In this document: positions 1-8,000 of the stretch, in pieces
Position numbering within the stretch: position 1 is the first letter of the stretch
Layout: the number at the start of each line of letters is the position of its first letter
NCBI RefSeq assembly: GCF_009709575.1
Contig: NZ_WIXO01000001.1
Span: 2,234,001 to 2,298,000 of the forward strand
Source of the DNA: Streptomyces taklimakanensis
Lineage (GTDB): Bacteria; Actinomycetota; Actinomycetes; Streptomycetales; Streptomycetaceae
Reading direction: 5' to 3'
DNA: 64,000 nt
Position numbers and translations under genes: made by a program
Notes under the pieces: generated by a model
Told to the model about the DNA's origin: nothing
Databases searched by the model: none
What the model saw: the letters and a program-made list of their open reading frames with translations, nothing else

Positions 1-167
1 ATGCGGCGCAGCCGGTCGGGTGGCGTCGCGGGCCGGGGCAGATCCCGCACCCACAGCGACACCGAACTCTTCGACACGCCCAACTCGGCCGCGATCTCGT
101 CGTACGTCCTCCCCGCCCGCCGCAGGGCGCGGGCGCGTTCCCGCGCCTCCGTCTTCGCCAAGGCCAT
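1..167 (-). CDS. Helix-turn-helix DNA-binding protein, C-terminus cut off by window edge
   Basis: Read on the minus strand from the ATG at 167, the protein begins MALAKTEARERARALRRAGR and continues through a clear homeodomain-like helix-turn-helix (about residues 18-45, with IAAELGVSKSSVSLWVRDLP) before it leaves the window. The phrase 'GVSKSSVSLWVRDL' is typical of resolvase/invertase-like or phage-type HTH modules found at the start of many Streptomyces proteins. The rest of the protein is missing, so its full function cannot be given. It is divergent from the sensor kinase at 344, and the 176-bp gap would hold both promoters. Confidence 0.6.
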   Translation of the reverse strand, partial: MALAKTEARERARALRRAGRTYDEIAAELGVSKSSVSLWVRDLPRPATPPDRLRR

Positions 168-343
168 GGCGTCAGCCTGGCATCGCGGAAGCGGGTGATG
201 ACCGAAAACAGGGATGATTCAACAGTTCGAGTGATAGATGCCTGTTCTCCTGTTGTTCTCCCGTCATTCCTCTGTCACATGCGGGGGCTTTTGGGGCGGT
301 GGCGCCCGAAAAACCGGTGGCGGGCGGTCGTAGGCTGGGCGGT

Positions 344-1771
344 ATGACCGAGACGGGGGAAAGCGTCGAGGCCCGTGACCGGGGCCGTGCGCATCGAGGG
401 CCACTGTGGTGGGAACGGCGCCGAAGCGCGGTGTTGGACGTGGTGCTCGCACTGGTGTCCGGCGTCGAGTGCGGCCTTCAGGGGGTTCCGTTCGCGCGTG
501 AGGCCGGTGTCCCGGTGGGGTTGTCGGTCGGTCTGGGGGCATTGGCCGGGCTGACGCTGGTGCTGCGGCGGCGGTGGCCGATCGCGGTGGTGCTGGTGTC
601 GATCGCGGTGACACCGACCGAGATGGGCGTCGTCCTGGCGGTGGTGTCCCTGTACACGCTGGCGGCGTCGGAGGTGCCGCGGCGGATCATCGCGCTGTTG
701 TCGGGCATGCAGGCGTTGGGGACGCTGATCATCACCCTGGTGTCGGTGCGGAGCGACCTGGCGCCGGAGGGCTACGACCACGGGTCGCTGCGGTGGTTCG
801 TCCCGGTGCTCTCGCTGGTGTTGGTGCTGGGGGTGACGGCTCCGCCGGTGCTGCTGGGCCTGTACGTGGGGGCGCGGCGGCGGTTGGTGGAGAGCCTGCG
901 GGAGCGGGCGGACGGCCTGGAGCGGGAGCTGACGCTGCTGGCGGACCGTGCCGAGGAGCGCGCGGAGTGGGCTCGGAACGAGGAGCGGACGCGGATCGCG
1001 CGTGAGATGCACGATGTGGTGGCGCACCGGGTGAGTCTGATGGTGGTGCACGCCGCGGCGTTGCAGGCGGTGGCCCTGAAGGATCCGGAGAAGGCGTCGA
1101 GGAACGCGGCGCTGATCGGTGACATGGGGCGGCAGGCGTTGACGGAGCTGCGGACGATGCTGGGGGTGCTGCGTTCACACGAGGTGAAGCCGGCGGTGTC
1201 GGGCGGTTCGGACGGGGGTGGCCGGGAGACGGACGGGGGCGTTCCGGAGGAGCGCCCGTTGGCGCGGGTCGCGGAGGTCGTGGGGGCGGCCGCCGCCGCG
1301 GGGCGGGGCGCGGCGCGGCGGTCGTTCGACGGCGGGGCCGGTGGGCCGGCGCCGGGGCCCGGCGAGGGGGACGGCTCGGGTCCGTGCCTGGGTGATCTGG
1401 AGGCCCTGGTGGGGCAGTCGCGGGCGGCGGGGATGGCCGTGGAGCTCTCGGTGGAGGGGGAGGTGCGGTCGTACGCCTGGCGGGTGGAGCAGACGGCGTA
1501 CCGGGTGGTGCAGGAGGCGTTGACGAACGTGCACAAGCACGCGGGCGGCGCGCGTACGCGGGTGCGGCTGGCGCACCGCGCCGGTGAGGTGGCGGTGTCG
1601 GTGGAGAACGAGGCGCCGGTGGCGGGCGTGCGCGACGCGGGGCTGCCCAGTGGGGGGAACGGCCTGGTCGGGATGCGCGAACGGGTGACGGCGCTGGGTG
1701 GGGGGTTCGTGTCGGGGGCGACGGAGTCGGGCGGTTTCCGGGTGTCGGCGGTGATTCCGGCCCGGGGGTGA
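344..1771 (+). CDS. Orphan sensor histidine kinase (HisKA_3 / NarL-type)
   Basis: This 475-residue membrane sensor kinase belongs to the family that pairs with LuxR-type response regulators. The N-terminal half has several hydrophobic segments (about residues 25-190). A coiled linker is followed by the dimerization/phosphoacceptor motif RTRIAREMHDVVAH with the phospho-histidine near residue 223. The ATP-binding part shows an N box (QEALTNVHKHA) and a G box (GNGLVGMRER). A low-complexity Gly/Arg/Ala insert of about 60 residues separates the two catalytic parts. The ATG at 344 is preferred over a start at 299 because it begins a normal N-terminus. No response regulator is adjacent, so the partner is probably encoded elsewhere. 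Confidence 0.85.
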   Translation: MTETGESVEARDRGRAHRGPLWWERRRSAVLDVVLALVSGVECGLQGVPFAREAGVPVGLSVGLGALAGLTLVLRRRWPIAVVLVSIAVTPTEMGVVLAVVSLYTLAASEVPRRIIALLSGMQALGTLIITLVSVRSDLAPEGYDHGSLRWFVPVLSLVLVLGVTAPPVLLGLYVGARRRLVESLRERADGLERELTLLADRAEERAEWARNEERTRIAREMHDVVAHRVSLMVVHAAALQAVALKDPEKASRNAALIGDMGRQALTELRTMLGVLRSHEVKPAVSGGSDGGGRETDGGVPEERPLARVAEVVGAAAAAGRGAARRSFDGGAGGPAPGPGEGDGSGPCLGDLEALVGQSRAAGMAVELSVEGEVRSYAWRVEQTAYRVVQEALTNVHKHAGGARTRVRLAHRAGEVAVSVENEAPVAGVRDAGLPSGGNGLVGMRERVTALGGGFVSGATESGGFRVSAVIPARG

Positions 1772-1784
1772 CGCCTGGGCGAGC

Positions 1785-1808
1785 GGGCCTGGGCCTGGGC
1801 CTGGGCCT
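1785..1808. repeat. Hexamer tandem repeat (GGGCCT)x4
   Basis: Four perfect copies of GGGCCT lie between the convergent kinase and SUKH-3 gene. It is a short simple repeat and may slip during replication. No function is apparent. Confidence 0.8.
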
Positions 1809-1837
1809 GCGGGCGTCGTCCCCGGTCCGGGGGCGGG

Positions 1838-2365
1838 TCAGCCGGGGTCGCGGGGAAGGCGGATGGGCTGGGTGCCGGTGACCAGGGTGGTGAGGGCGGC
1901 GTCGACGGTGGGGCCGAGGTACCAGTCGCCGGTGTGGTCGATGCTGTAGACGCGGCCCTGGAGGTCGACGGCGAGGAGGGCGTTGCCGTTGTCCTCCTCC
2001 CCGAGGGGCGCGATCCGGGTGTCGAGGGCGCGGCCGAGGTCGGAGAGGGTGCGGGGCCAGTGGATGCCGCGTAGGGGGTCGATGCGGAATGCCGTGGGCG
2101 CGATGTGGCGGCCGGGTTCGGCGCTGGTGATGTGGAGGCCGCCGAACTCCGCCCAGGCCTCGACGGCGGCGGGGAAGATCGCGTGGCGGTGTCCGGCCGG
2201 GGAGTGGTGGTCGCGGAGGGTGTCGGCCCAGATCTCGGCCTGCGCTATGTCGTGGCGCCCGGGGTGCCAGCCGGCGGCGCGGAGCGCGGCGTCGACGGGG
2301 ACGGGGAAGCGCGTGCTGGTACCGCGGGGATCGGGGACGGACGGCGTGGGAGTGGGGGTGGTCAC
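1838..2365 (-). CDS. SUKH-3 family immunity protein
   Basis: This 175-residue soluble protein matches the SUKH-3 pattern. The core reads FPAAVEAWAEFGGLHI, then an IxPLGEEDNGNALLAVD stretch, then GRVYSIDHTGDWYLG with a trailing helix. SUKH proteins (SMI1/KNR4-like fold) are known immunity proteins that neutralise nuclease or deaminase toxins, usually encoded next door. The GTG start at 2365 overlaps the stop of the upstream YwqJ-like deaminase gene (GTGA), so the two are translationally coupled. That arrangement supports a toxin-immunity pair acting in the cytoplasm. The reading frame is open further upstream, but that part is a compositional shadow of the deaminase gene. Confidence 0.8.
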   Translation of the reverse strand: MTTPTPTPSVPDPRGTSTRFPVPVDAALRAAGWHPGRHDIAQAEIWADTLRDHHSPAGHRHAIFPAAVEAWAEFGGLHITSAEPGRHIAPTAFRIDPLRGIHWPRTLSDLGRALDTRIAPLGEEDNGNALLAVDLQGRVYSIDHTGDWYLGPTVDAALTTLVTGTQPIRLPRDPG

Positions 2366-2868
2366 CGTTCTCCTGTGGGGTCGACTGTGCGGACGCCGAA
2401 GTGGGCGAGGAGCGCGGTGCAGGAGCGGCAGGGCGGTGCGTAGCTGCCGTGGTGCGGGTCGCCGTCCTCGCGGATGCGACGGGTCGTGAGCTTGGCGCCT
2501 CTGAGGGCCTTGCGGGCTTCTCCGGTGGAGAGGGGTTTGCGGGCGGCGCGTTTGCCGCGGGCGGCTTCGGCGGTGGTGAGGTAGCGGGAGAGGAGGACGG
2601 CCTCGGGGCAGCGCCCGGTGTGGCGTTCGCGCTGGGGGGCGGTGAGGGTGTCGAGGTAGTCCTGGACGAGGGGGTGGTGGGTGGGGGGCCGGTCGGCTTT
2701 GCCCGCGGTGCAGGTGAGGAGTTGGCCCTTGACGGAGAGGGCGGCGGCGACGGTGGGCATGATGCCGTCGCGGCGGTGGAGGAGGACGGGGGTGGTGTCC
2801 TCGGGGGCGCCCCAGGTGACGCGGGGGTCTCCGGGGTGTCCCGCGGTGTGGTGTCGTGTGGCGTGCAT
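2362..2868 (-). CDS. YwqJ-like deaminase, toxin-type, stand-alone
   Basis: This 168-residue protein has the signature of the YwqJ-like group of the nucleic-acid/nucleotide deaminase superfamily. A zinc ligand/proton shuttle motif GRCPEA (C87, E89) is followed by PPCRSC (C147, C150). Members are usually C-terminal toxin tips of large secreted polymorphic toxins. Here the domain stands alone, with no signal peptide, LXG, WXG or PT repeat region. The ATG at 2868 is chosen over 2892 because GGGGAGGA sits about 10 nt upstream of it. The gene is coupled by a GTGA overlap to the SUKH-3 gene. The target (RNA, DNA or free nucleotides) cannot be read from sequence. Confidence 0.72.
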   Translation of the reverse strand: MHATRHHTAGHPGDPRVTWGAPEDTTPVLLHRRDGIMPTVAAALSVKGQLLTCTAGKADRPPTHHPLVQDYLDTLTAPQRERHTGRCPEAVLLSRYLTTAEAARGKRAARKPLSTGEARKALRGAKLTTRRIREDGDPHHGSYAPPCRSCTALLAHFGVRTVDPTGER

Positions 2869-3164
2869 GGTCGGCGTTTCCTCCCCGCGCATCCCCCCGA
2901 TGGCGTCGGTTCAGAGTGCCAAATGTGTGGGCTGTTGGGAAAGCTGGGGCTGTGTGGCGCATGTCGCGGTCGTGTGCCGTGGTGCGGGGGCGGGGTGTGC
3001 GCCGTGGTGTGTGCGGAGGGGGCGGTGGGGTGGGTGCTCCGCGGGGCGGGGCGGGGTCCTCGGGGGTGGGACGGGGCGGGACCGGCCGCGGGGGTTGCGC
3101 TTAGGCTGTGCGGGTCAGCGCTCTTCGGCGCTCGTCAGCCAGTTGCCAGCAGAGGGGCACCGCC

Positions 3165-4169
3165 ATGACGACAGGCAGGCCTGGGCTGGGGGTCTCTCCC
3201 GGTACCCGGTTCGAGGGGGAGTTCGCGCCGCCGAACACGGCCTATTCGGGGCAGGTCGTGCGTTTTCCGGATCCGGTGCGGGCCGCCCGCCACCCGGGGG
3301 GTGTGCGGGTGGACGAGCGGGGTTATCCGGATTTCTCCCCGTACGCGAGGGCCGCGGTGGAGATCGCGGAGCCTCCGGAGGGTTTCGGTGTCGACGAGTT
3401 GCGGTTGACGGACTACGTGTCGGCGAACGCGGCGCAGCACGCGGAGGGGCACGAGTTGTGGACGGACCTGCCGCCGGTGGCGACGCCGCACGGTTGGACG
3501 TGGCACCACGTGGCGCACTCGCGCCGGCTGGAGCTGGTGCCGGTCGAGGTGAAGGCCCTGTTGCGGCACCACGGTGGTCTGGCGACGGCGGCGGTGGACC
3601 ACGGGAAGCGGGGAACGCGGCCGCTGCGGGAGACGCGTCCGGCGCACTTCGAGGTGCCGCACCGGGTGGCGGTCTCCGAGGAGCAGGTGCTGGACGTGGA
3701 GGAGTCGCTGGGGTACCGGTTGCCGGAGGCGTACCGGTCGTTCCTGAAGGCGGCGGGTGGTTGCGCGCCGGTGGGCGTGGCGTTGGACGCGGAGTTGGGG
3801 CTGCTGGTGGACCAGCCGTTCTTCACGGTGCGTGAGGAGGCGGCGGTCAACGACCTGGTGTACGTGAACAAGTGCCTGCGGGATCACCTGACCAAGGACT
3901 ACCTGGGTGTGGGGTTCGTGCAGGGCGGGATCGTCGCGGTGAAGGTGCGCGGTGCGGGTGTGGGCTCGGTGTGGTTCTGCGCCTACGACGACGCGCGGGA
4001 CCGTGACGGGTTGACGGTGGCGCAGCGGGTGGAGGAGCTGTTGTTGCCGTGCGGCGCGGACTTCGACGAGTTCCTGCTGCGGTTGGCGGGTGGTCCGCCG
4101 GAGTTGGAGACCGTGGCGAGCTTGATGGTGGACGGCGGGTTCGCCCGTGCCGTTCCGGTGGAGGGGTGA
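3165..4169 (+). CDS. WHH-type HNH/EndoVII nuclease domain fused to SMI1/KNR4 (SUKH-1) domain
   Basis: This 334-residue protein has two parts. Residues about 45-150 look like an HNH/Endonuclease VII toxin of the WHH/LHH group: GYPDFSPYA, then WTWHHV (W113 H114 H115), the typical LELVP strand and RHHGG (H135-H136). The usual 'VH' histidine before that last motif is Lys130 here, so activity may be weakened. Residues about 168-310 are an SMI1/KNR4 domain (LDVEESLGYRLPEAYRSFLKAAGG). Toxin and immunity domains thus sit in one chain. ATG 3165 begins the recognisable protein, and a TTAGGCT -10-like element lies near 3101. It overlaps the next gene by GTGA. Confidence 0.72.
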   Translation: MTTGRPGLGVSPGTRFEGEFAPPNTAYSGQVVRFPDPVRAARHPGGVRVDERGYPDFSPYARAAVEIAEPPEGFGVDELRLTDYVSANAAQHAEGHELWTDLPPVATPHGWTWHHVAHSRRLELVPVEVKALLRHHGGLATAAVDHGKRGTRPLRETRPAHFEVPHRVAVSEEQVLDVEESLGYRLPEAYRSFLKAAGGCAPVGVALDAELGLLVDQPFFTVREEAAVNDLVYVNKCLRDHLTKDYLGVGFVQGGIVAVKVRGAGVGSVWFCAYDDARDRDGLTVAQRVEELLLPCGADFDEFLLRLAGGPPELETVASLMVDGGFARAVPVEG

Positions 4170-6481
4170 GCGCGGTGGTGACGTTCGCGCAGGCGCAGGA
4201 GCGGGCGGAGCGCTGGGTCAACGGTGGCGTTCCGGCGTACCAGCACCGTGAGGTGCGGGTGCGGGAGTTCGACCTGGGGTTCGTGGCGTGGGCCGAGGAT
4301 CGGCCGGACGGTCCGTCGACGGGAGGCGGCCGGCAGCGGTTGGTGATCGCGCGGGACAGCGGCGAGACGACGCTGTGGCCGGGGCTGCCGGTGGGCGAGG
4401 TGATCCGCCGGTACGAGGAGGAGTACGGGGCGGTGGTGGAGCCGGCGCCGGCGGCCCCGCCGAAGCGGGTGGACCTCGAGGCGACCTCCTTCCTGTTGAC
4501 GCCGCCGGAGTGGTTGCAGGAGGCGGCGGACCAGCTGGGGATTCCGGATCGTCGTGGTGGCGGGCCGGCACCGGCTCCGGCACCGGACGATCCGCCGTCC
4601 TCAGCGCCTTCCGGTCCTTCTTCCCCCGCCTCCTCCGACGCGGCGGGGACGGACGGGTCGGGACGGTCGGTGGACGGCCCGTCCGCCCCGTCCGGTTCCT
4701 CGTCCTCCTCGTCCGTCCCGCCCGTGTCCCCGGCGGGTTCCTCGGCGTCCGCGGGCGGTTCGCCGTGGGACGCGACGGACACCAACGGCAGTGGGCGGGG
4801 CGCGGACACGGGACCGTCGCCCGCGACGGTGTTCGCGCCGCCGATCAGCGGGAGCGACGAGGACGACGACGCGCCGCCGCCTCGGGTGAGCCCGGAGGCG
4901 GCGACGGCGCTGCTGCCGGACGGCAGCGCGTTGCCGAGGACGGCGGTGGCTCCCGCGCTCGACGACCCGCAGGGTCGGGAAGCCGGTTCGACCTCCGGTC
5001 GGGTGCCGCCCGATCCGTCGTCCTCGTCGGCGGACGGGCCGGGTACTCCCGCACCGCCCGGCGCTCCCGGCGCCCCGGGGGGCGGGGGGTCCGCGTCGTC
5101 GACCGATCCGTCCGGTGGTGGTCCCTCCCCCGCGCCGACGCGGACGGTGCCGTCGGACGACGTCGCCTCGCAGGGGGGCGGAGCGCCGAGGCCCGCGGGG
5201 GCGGATGACGGCGGCCCGTCCGGTGGTGGGGTGCACCACGCGGCGACGATGCTCGCCGAACCACCGGCGAACGGACCGGGTACCCCTGCCCCGCCCGGCG
5301 CTCCCGGTGTTCCCGGTGTTCCGGGGGCGGGCGGGGCCGGCCCGTCCGGCGGCGGGGTGCACCACGCGGCGACGATGCTCGCCGGGCCACCGGCGAGCGG
5401 ACCGGGGGCTCCCTCCGGTCCGGGTACTCCGCCTCCTCCCGGACCGCCGCCCGCTCCCGCGCACGGCGGGGCCGGTCACGGCCATCCGGGGCAGCCGGGT
5501 GGGGTGCCGATGGTGGGCCCGGGGTACATGGCGGTGCTGCGCTACCGGGCGCAGGACGGTTCGGAGCAACAGGTGATCCGTCGTTCGGCGCCGGGCCTGC
5601 CGCATCCGGAGTGGCAGATCCTGCACGAGCTGCGGGCGATGAACGTTCCGCCGCAGCAGGTGTTGGAGCTCCACACGGAGCTGGAGTGCTGTGACGCGCC
5701 GGGTGGTTACTGCGCGCGCATGGTGCGGGAGAGCTGGCCGCGGGTCCGGATCAGCCACACGGCGCCGTACGGCCGTGATGTGGCGTCCCGCCGGCAGGGG
5801 GTTCGGCATCTGATCGAGCACCAGGGCGAGTTGCACCAGGTGGCGGACGGACCGGCGCGGCCGGCTCCGGTGCGCGCCCCGTTGCCGCCGGTCCAGCCGG
5901 CCCCGCCGGTGCCGCCGCAGGGGCTGGCTCAGGAGTTGGTGGAGGCGTTCGGTCCGCAGGGGGTGTTCCGCTTCGACCAGCGGGCGGTGTCCCGTCAGGG
6001 CGTGCCGGACGTGGTCGGACAGACGTTGGTGTGGGCGGGACTGCCGCTGGAGTTCGGGCCGTTCTTCTGGGCGCAGGCGCAGCCGGGGCGGCCGGTTCCC
6101 ACGTTGGCGGAGCTGGCGCGGGAACGTGGGGTGCTCCCCGGTTCGGACGCGGCGTCGTACCTGGTGGTGGGGAACGACTACGGGCGTCAGCTGTGCGTGC
6201 AGTACGGGACGGCGCACATCGTGGCGGTGCCGCTGGAGGGCGATCCGAGCGGGCGGCCGGCGGTGCCGCAGTTCGTGAACAGCGGTCTGCCGGAGTTCGT
6301 GCGCTGCATGGCGCTGTTGGGCTGGATGTGGCGGCTGCGGTTCGGTCTGACGCCGGAGCAGGCGGGGCGTTGGACGGTGGACTTCCAGGGGATGTTGGCC
6401 TGTTTGGACCCGGCGGCGTTGGCGGGGCCGGAGAATTGGTGGTCCGTGTTGCTCGAGCAGATGTGGGACGGCCTGTTGTAG
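4166..6481 (+). CDS. Deaminase-SUKH-4 fusion with long Pro/Gly-rich linker
   Basis: This 771-residue protein starts at GTG 4166, overlapping the previous stop (GTGA). The N-terminal domain (about residues 1-90, with TTLWPGLPVGEVIRRYEEEYG) resembles the small YrhB-like immunity domain. A low-complexity Pro/Gly/Ser/Ala linker follows (about 115-450). Next comes a deaminase-like domain (about 455-565) with HPE (480-482) and a Cys cluster C508/C509/C516 in TELECCDAPGGYC, resembling the XOO_2897 toxin deaminases. The C-terminal SUKH-4 domain runs from about 590 to 771. Together with its two neighbours it makes an operon of toxin-like domains tied to immunity domains. Assignment of the N-terminal domain is weak. 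Confidence 0.68.
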   Translation: MSAVVTFAQAQERAERWVNGGVPAYQHREVRVREFDLGFVAWAEDRPDGPSTGGGRQRLVIARDSGETTLWPGLPVGEVIRRYEEEYGAVVEPAPAAPPKRVDLEATSFLLTPPEWLQEAADQLGIPDRRGGGPAPAPAPDDPPSSAPSGPSSPASSDAAGTDGSGRSVDGPSAPSGSSSSSSVPPVSPAGSSASAGGSPWDATDTNGSGRGADTGPSPATVFAPPISGSDEDDDAPPPRVSPEAATALLPDGSALPRTAVAPALDDPQGREAGSTSGRVPPDPSSSSADGPGTPAPPGAPGAPGGGGSASSTDPSGGGPSPAPTRTVPSDDVASQGGGAPRPAGADDGGPSGGGVHHAATMLAEPPANGPGTPAPPGAPGVPGVPGAGGAGPSGGGVHHAATMLAGPPASGPGAPSGPGTPPPPGPPPAPAHGGAGHGHPGQPGGVPMVGPGYMAVLRYRAQDGSEQQVIRRSAPGLPHPEWQILHELRAMNVPPQQVLELHTELECCDAPGGYCARMVRESWPRVRISHTAPYGRDVASRRQGVRHLIEHQGELHQVADGPARPAPVRAPLPPVQPAPPVPPQGLAQELVEAFGPQGVFRFDQRAVSRQGVPDVVGQTLVWAGLPLEFGPFFWAQAQPGRPVPTLAELARERGVLPGSDAASYLVVGNDYGRQLCVQYGTAHIVAVPLEGDPSGRPAVPQFVNSGLPEFVRCMALLGWMWRLRFGLTPEQAGRWTVDFQGMLACLDPAALAGPENWWSVLLEQMWDGLL
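5217..5402 (+). repeat. Direct repeat in linker of the deaminase-SUKH-4 gene
   Basis: Two near-identical segments, starting near 5217 and 5341, each encode PSGGGVHHAATMLA followed by xPPAxGPG. They lie inside the disordered linker and are separated by a Gly/Pro collagen-like stretch. This is probably a recent internal duplication. Confidence 0.75.
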
Positions 6482-6528
6482 GCCCTGGTGCGGTCTTCCG
6501 GCGGTCTTCGTCCTCGGGCCGTGTCGTC

Positions 6529-6569
6529 GGTGGTGCCCGGTCCCCGCTCGTCGGGGGCCGGGCACCACC
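6529..6569 (+). terminator. Hairpin terminator after SUKH operon
   Basis: The arms GGTGGTGCCCGG (6529-6540) and CCGGGCACCACC (6558-6569) are perfectly complementary over 12 bp. The stem lies 48 bp after the SUKH-4 fusion stop, as expected for a GC-rich actinobacterial terminator without a strong U tract. Confidence 0.75.
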
Positions 6570-6584
6570 GTGTCCGGACGCCGC

Positions 6585-6628
6585 GTCGGATGCGGGTCGG
6601 ATGCGGGTCGGATGCGGGTCGGATGTGG
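6585..6628. repeat. Four tandem copies of an 11-mer, GTCGGATGCGG
   Basis: Three exact copies of GTCGGATGCGG plus a fourth with one change (GTCGGATGTGG) lie directly after the terminator hairpin. With it they fill much of the 340-bp gap between the SUKH operon and the coiled-coil gene. The rest of that gap (6629-6821) shows no gene, only a possible promoter for the 6822 gene. Confidence 0.8.
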
Positions 6629-6821
6629 TGTCGGGTGGCTCACAGGACGATTCCGTACGGATGGGAACGCGGCGGTGGGGGGAGGTGTGTGGTCGGGGGC
6701 GCGTCGGGTGCCGCGCGCTTCCCCTGCCGTTCGTACGGTTTGTGTCGTTTATGACCTGCCGCGCCTCATGGCGCATGCTGGGTGGGATGTCCGCCGGATC
6801 GCGTGGAGGTAGGGGTTCACC

Positions 6822-7814
6822 ATGTCTGCTTCGAAGTCGCCTCACGGCTTCACCGTCGTACGGGGTCGCGGTTACCGGCCCGAGCAGGTGGATCGCTTCG
6901 CGGACGAGCTGTATCGGGATCTGGAGGAGGCACGGGAACGTCTGACCCGGCTGGGTGTGCTGGCGGGCGAGTTGGAGGGGGAGGCGGACCGGCTGCGGTC
7001 GGCGGTGGCCGCGCTGCCCCCGCCCTCGTTCGAGGCGCTGGGCGAGCGGGCCGGCCTGCTGCTGTCGGAGGTGGAGGCCGAGGCCGGGGAGCTGCGGGCC
7101 CGCGCCGAGGCGGAGGCCGGGGAGACGCGGGAGCGTGCCGAGGCGGAGGCTCGTGCCCGGCGGGACGCGGCGCACGACGAGGCGGCGCGGGTGCGCGCCG
7201 AGGCCGACGCGGCGGCGGAGGCCGTGGTGGCCTCGGCGCGCGAGGCGGCCGCGGAGGTGCGGGCGGCGGCGCGGGACGAGGCGGGCCGGTCGCGCGACGA
7301 GGCCGAGCGGGGGCTGCGGGAGACGGCCGAGCGGTGCGAGGCGCTGCTGCTGGCCCAGGAGCGGAAGCAGGCCGAGGAGTCCGAGGCGCTGGACCGCGCG
7401 CTGGCGGCGCGCGAGTCGACGGTGGCGGCGCGGGTGGCGGATCTGACCGGACGGGGCGAGTCGCTCCTGGACCGTGCCCGGCGGGAGCGGGCGGAGGCCG
7501 AGGCCGAGGCGCGGCGGCTGCAGGACGAGGCCGAGGCGCGGGCCGCGGACCTGCTGGCCCGGGCTCGGTTGCGGCAGCAGCGGATCGAGCGGGAGACGGA
7601 GCGGATCCTGTCCGCCCACGAGCAGCGCGCGGAAGCGATGCGGCGGCACATGGCGCATGTGCGGGCCGGTCTGGCGACGCTCACCGGTCGGGGCGCGGAC
7701 GAGGGCCGCGAAGCCGACGGAAGCGAAGGTTCCGTGGAGTCGAGGCACCCGGCCGAGCCGTCGGAGAGGCCGGGGGGCGGGACGGTCCCGGGCCAGGGGG
7801 CACCGGCGGAATGA
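6822..7814 (+). CDS. DivIVA/FilP-like coiled-coil protein
   Basis: This 330-residue protein begins with a short DivIVA-like motif (GFTVVRGRGYRPEQVDRFADELYRDLEEA, about residues 9-36). It continues as an almost unbroken Ala/Glu/Arg-rich coiled coil to about residue 290, then a disordered tail. In Streptomyces, proteins of this kind (often annotated as 'cellulose-binding' or FilP/Scy-like) are cytoskeletal elements of polar growth. That role is inferred from family here. It lies just upstream of glmU, which supplies cell-wall precursors. The fit with apical wall growth is suggestive only. Nothing in the sequence supports cellulose binding itself. Confidence 0.7.
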   Translation: MSASKSPHGFTVVRGRGYRPEQVDRFADELYRDLEEARERLTRLGVLAGELEGEADRLRSAVAALPPPSFEALGERAGLLLSEVEAEAGELRARAEAEAGETRERAEAEARARRDAAHDEAARVRAEADAAAEAVVASAREAAAEVRAAARDEAGRSRDEAERGLRETAERCEALLLAQERKQAEESEALDRALAARESTVAARVADLTGRGESLLDRARRERAEAEAEARRLQDEAEARAADLLARARLRQQRIERETERILSAHEQRAEAMRRHMAHVRAGLATLTGRGADEGREADGSEGSVESRHPAEPSERPGGGTVPGQGAPAE

Positions 7815-8000
7815 CCGGCTCCCCCCGGTATCCTGCCGAGGACACCACATCTTCCCGCACGGTTCCACCGCGGTCCTCCCCGTGAACCGGCGGTGTCCGC
7901 CGGGGATGCTTGGGGTGTACGCGGGGCGGATGCCGTGTCCGTCCGGTGCCGTCCCCGTCGTTCGATCCACCGTTCCGTCCCGAAGCCGAAGGGCACACCC

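Noticed and set aside
2869..3164. Extra small ORFs in the divergent region before the WHH-SUKH gene
   Set aside because: Frames at 2681-3835 and 2856-3104 are Gly/Arg-rich with no plausible ribosome binding site and overlap known genes.
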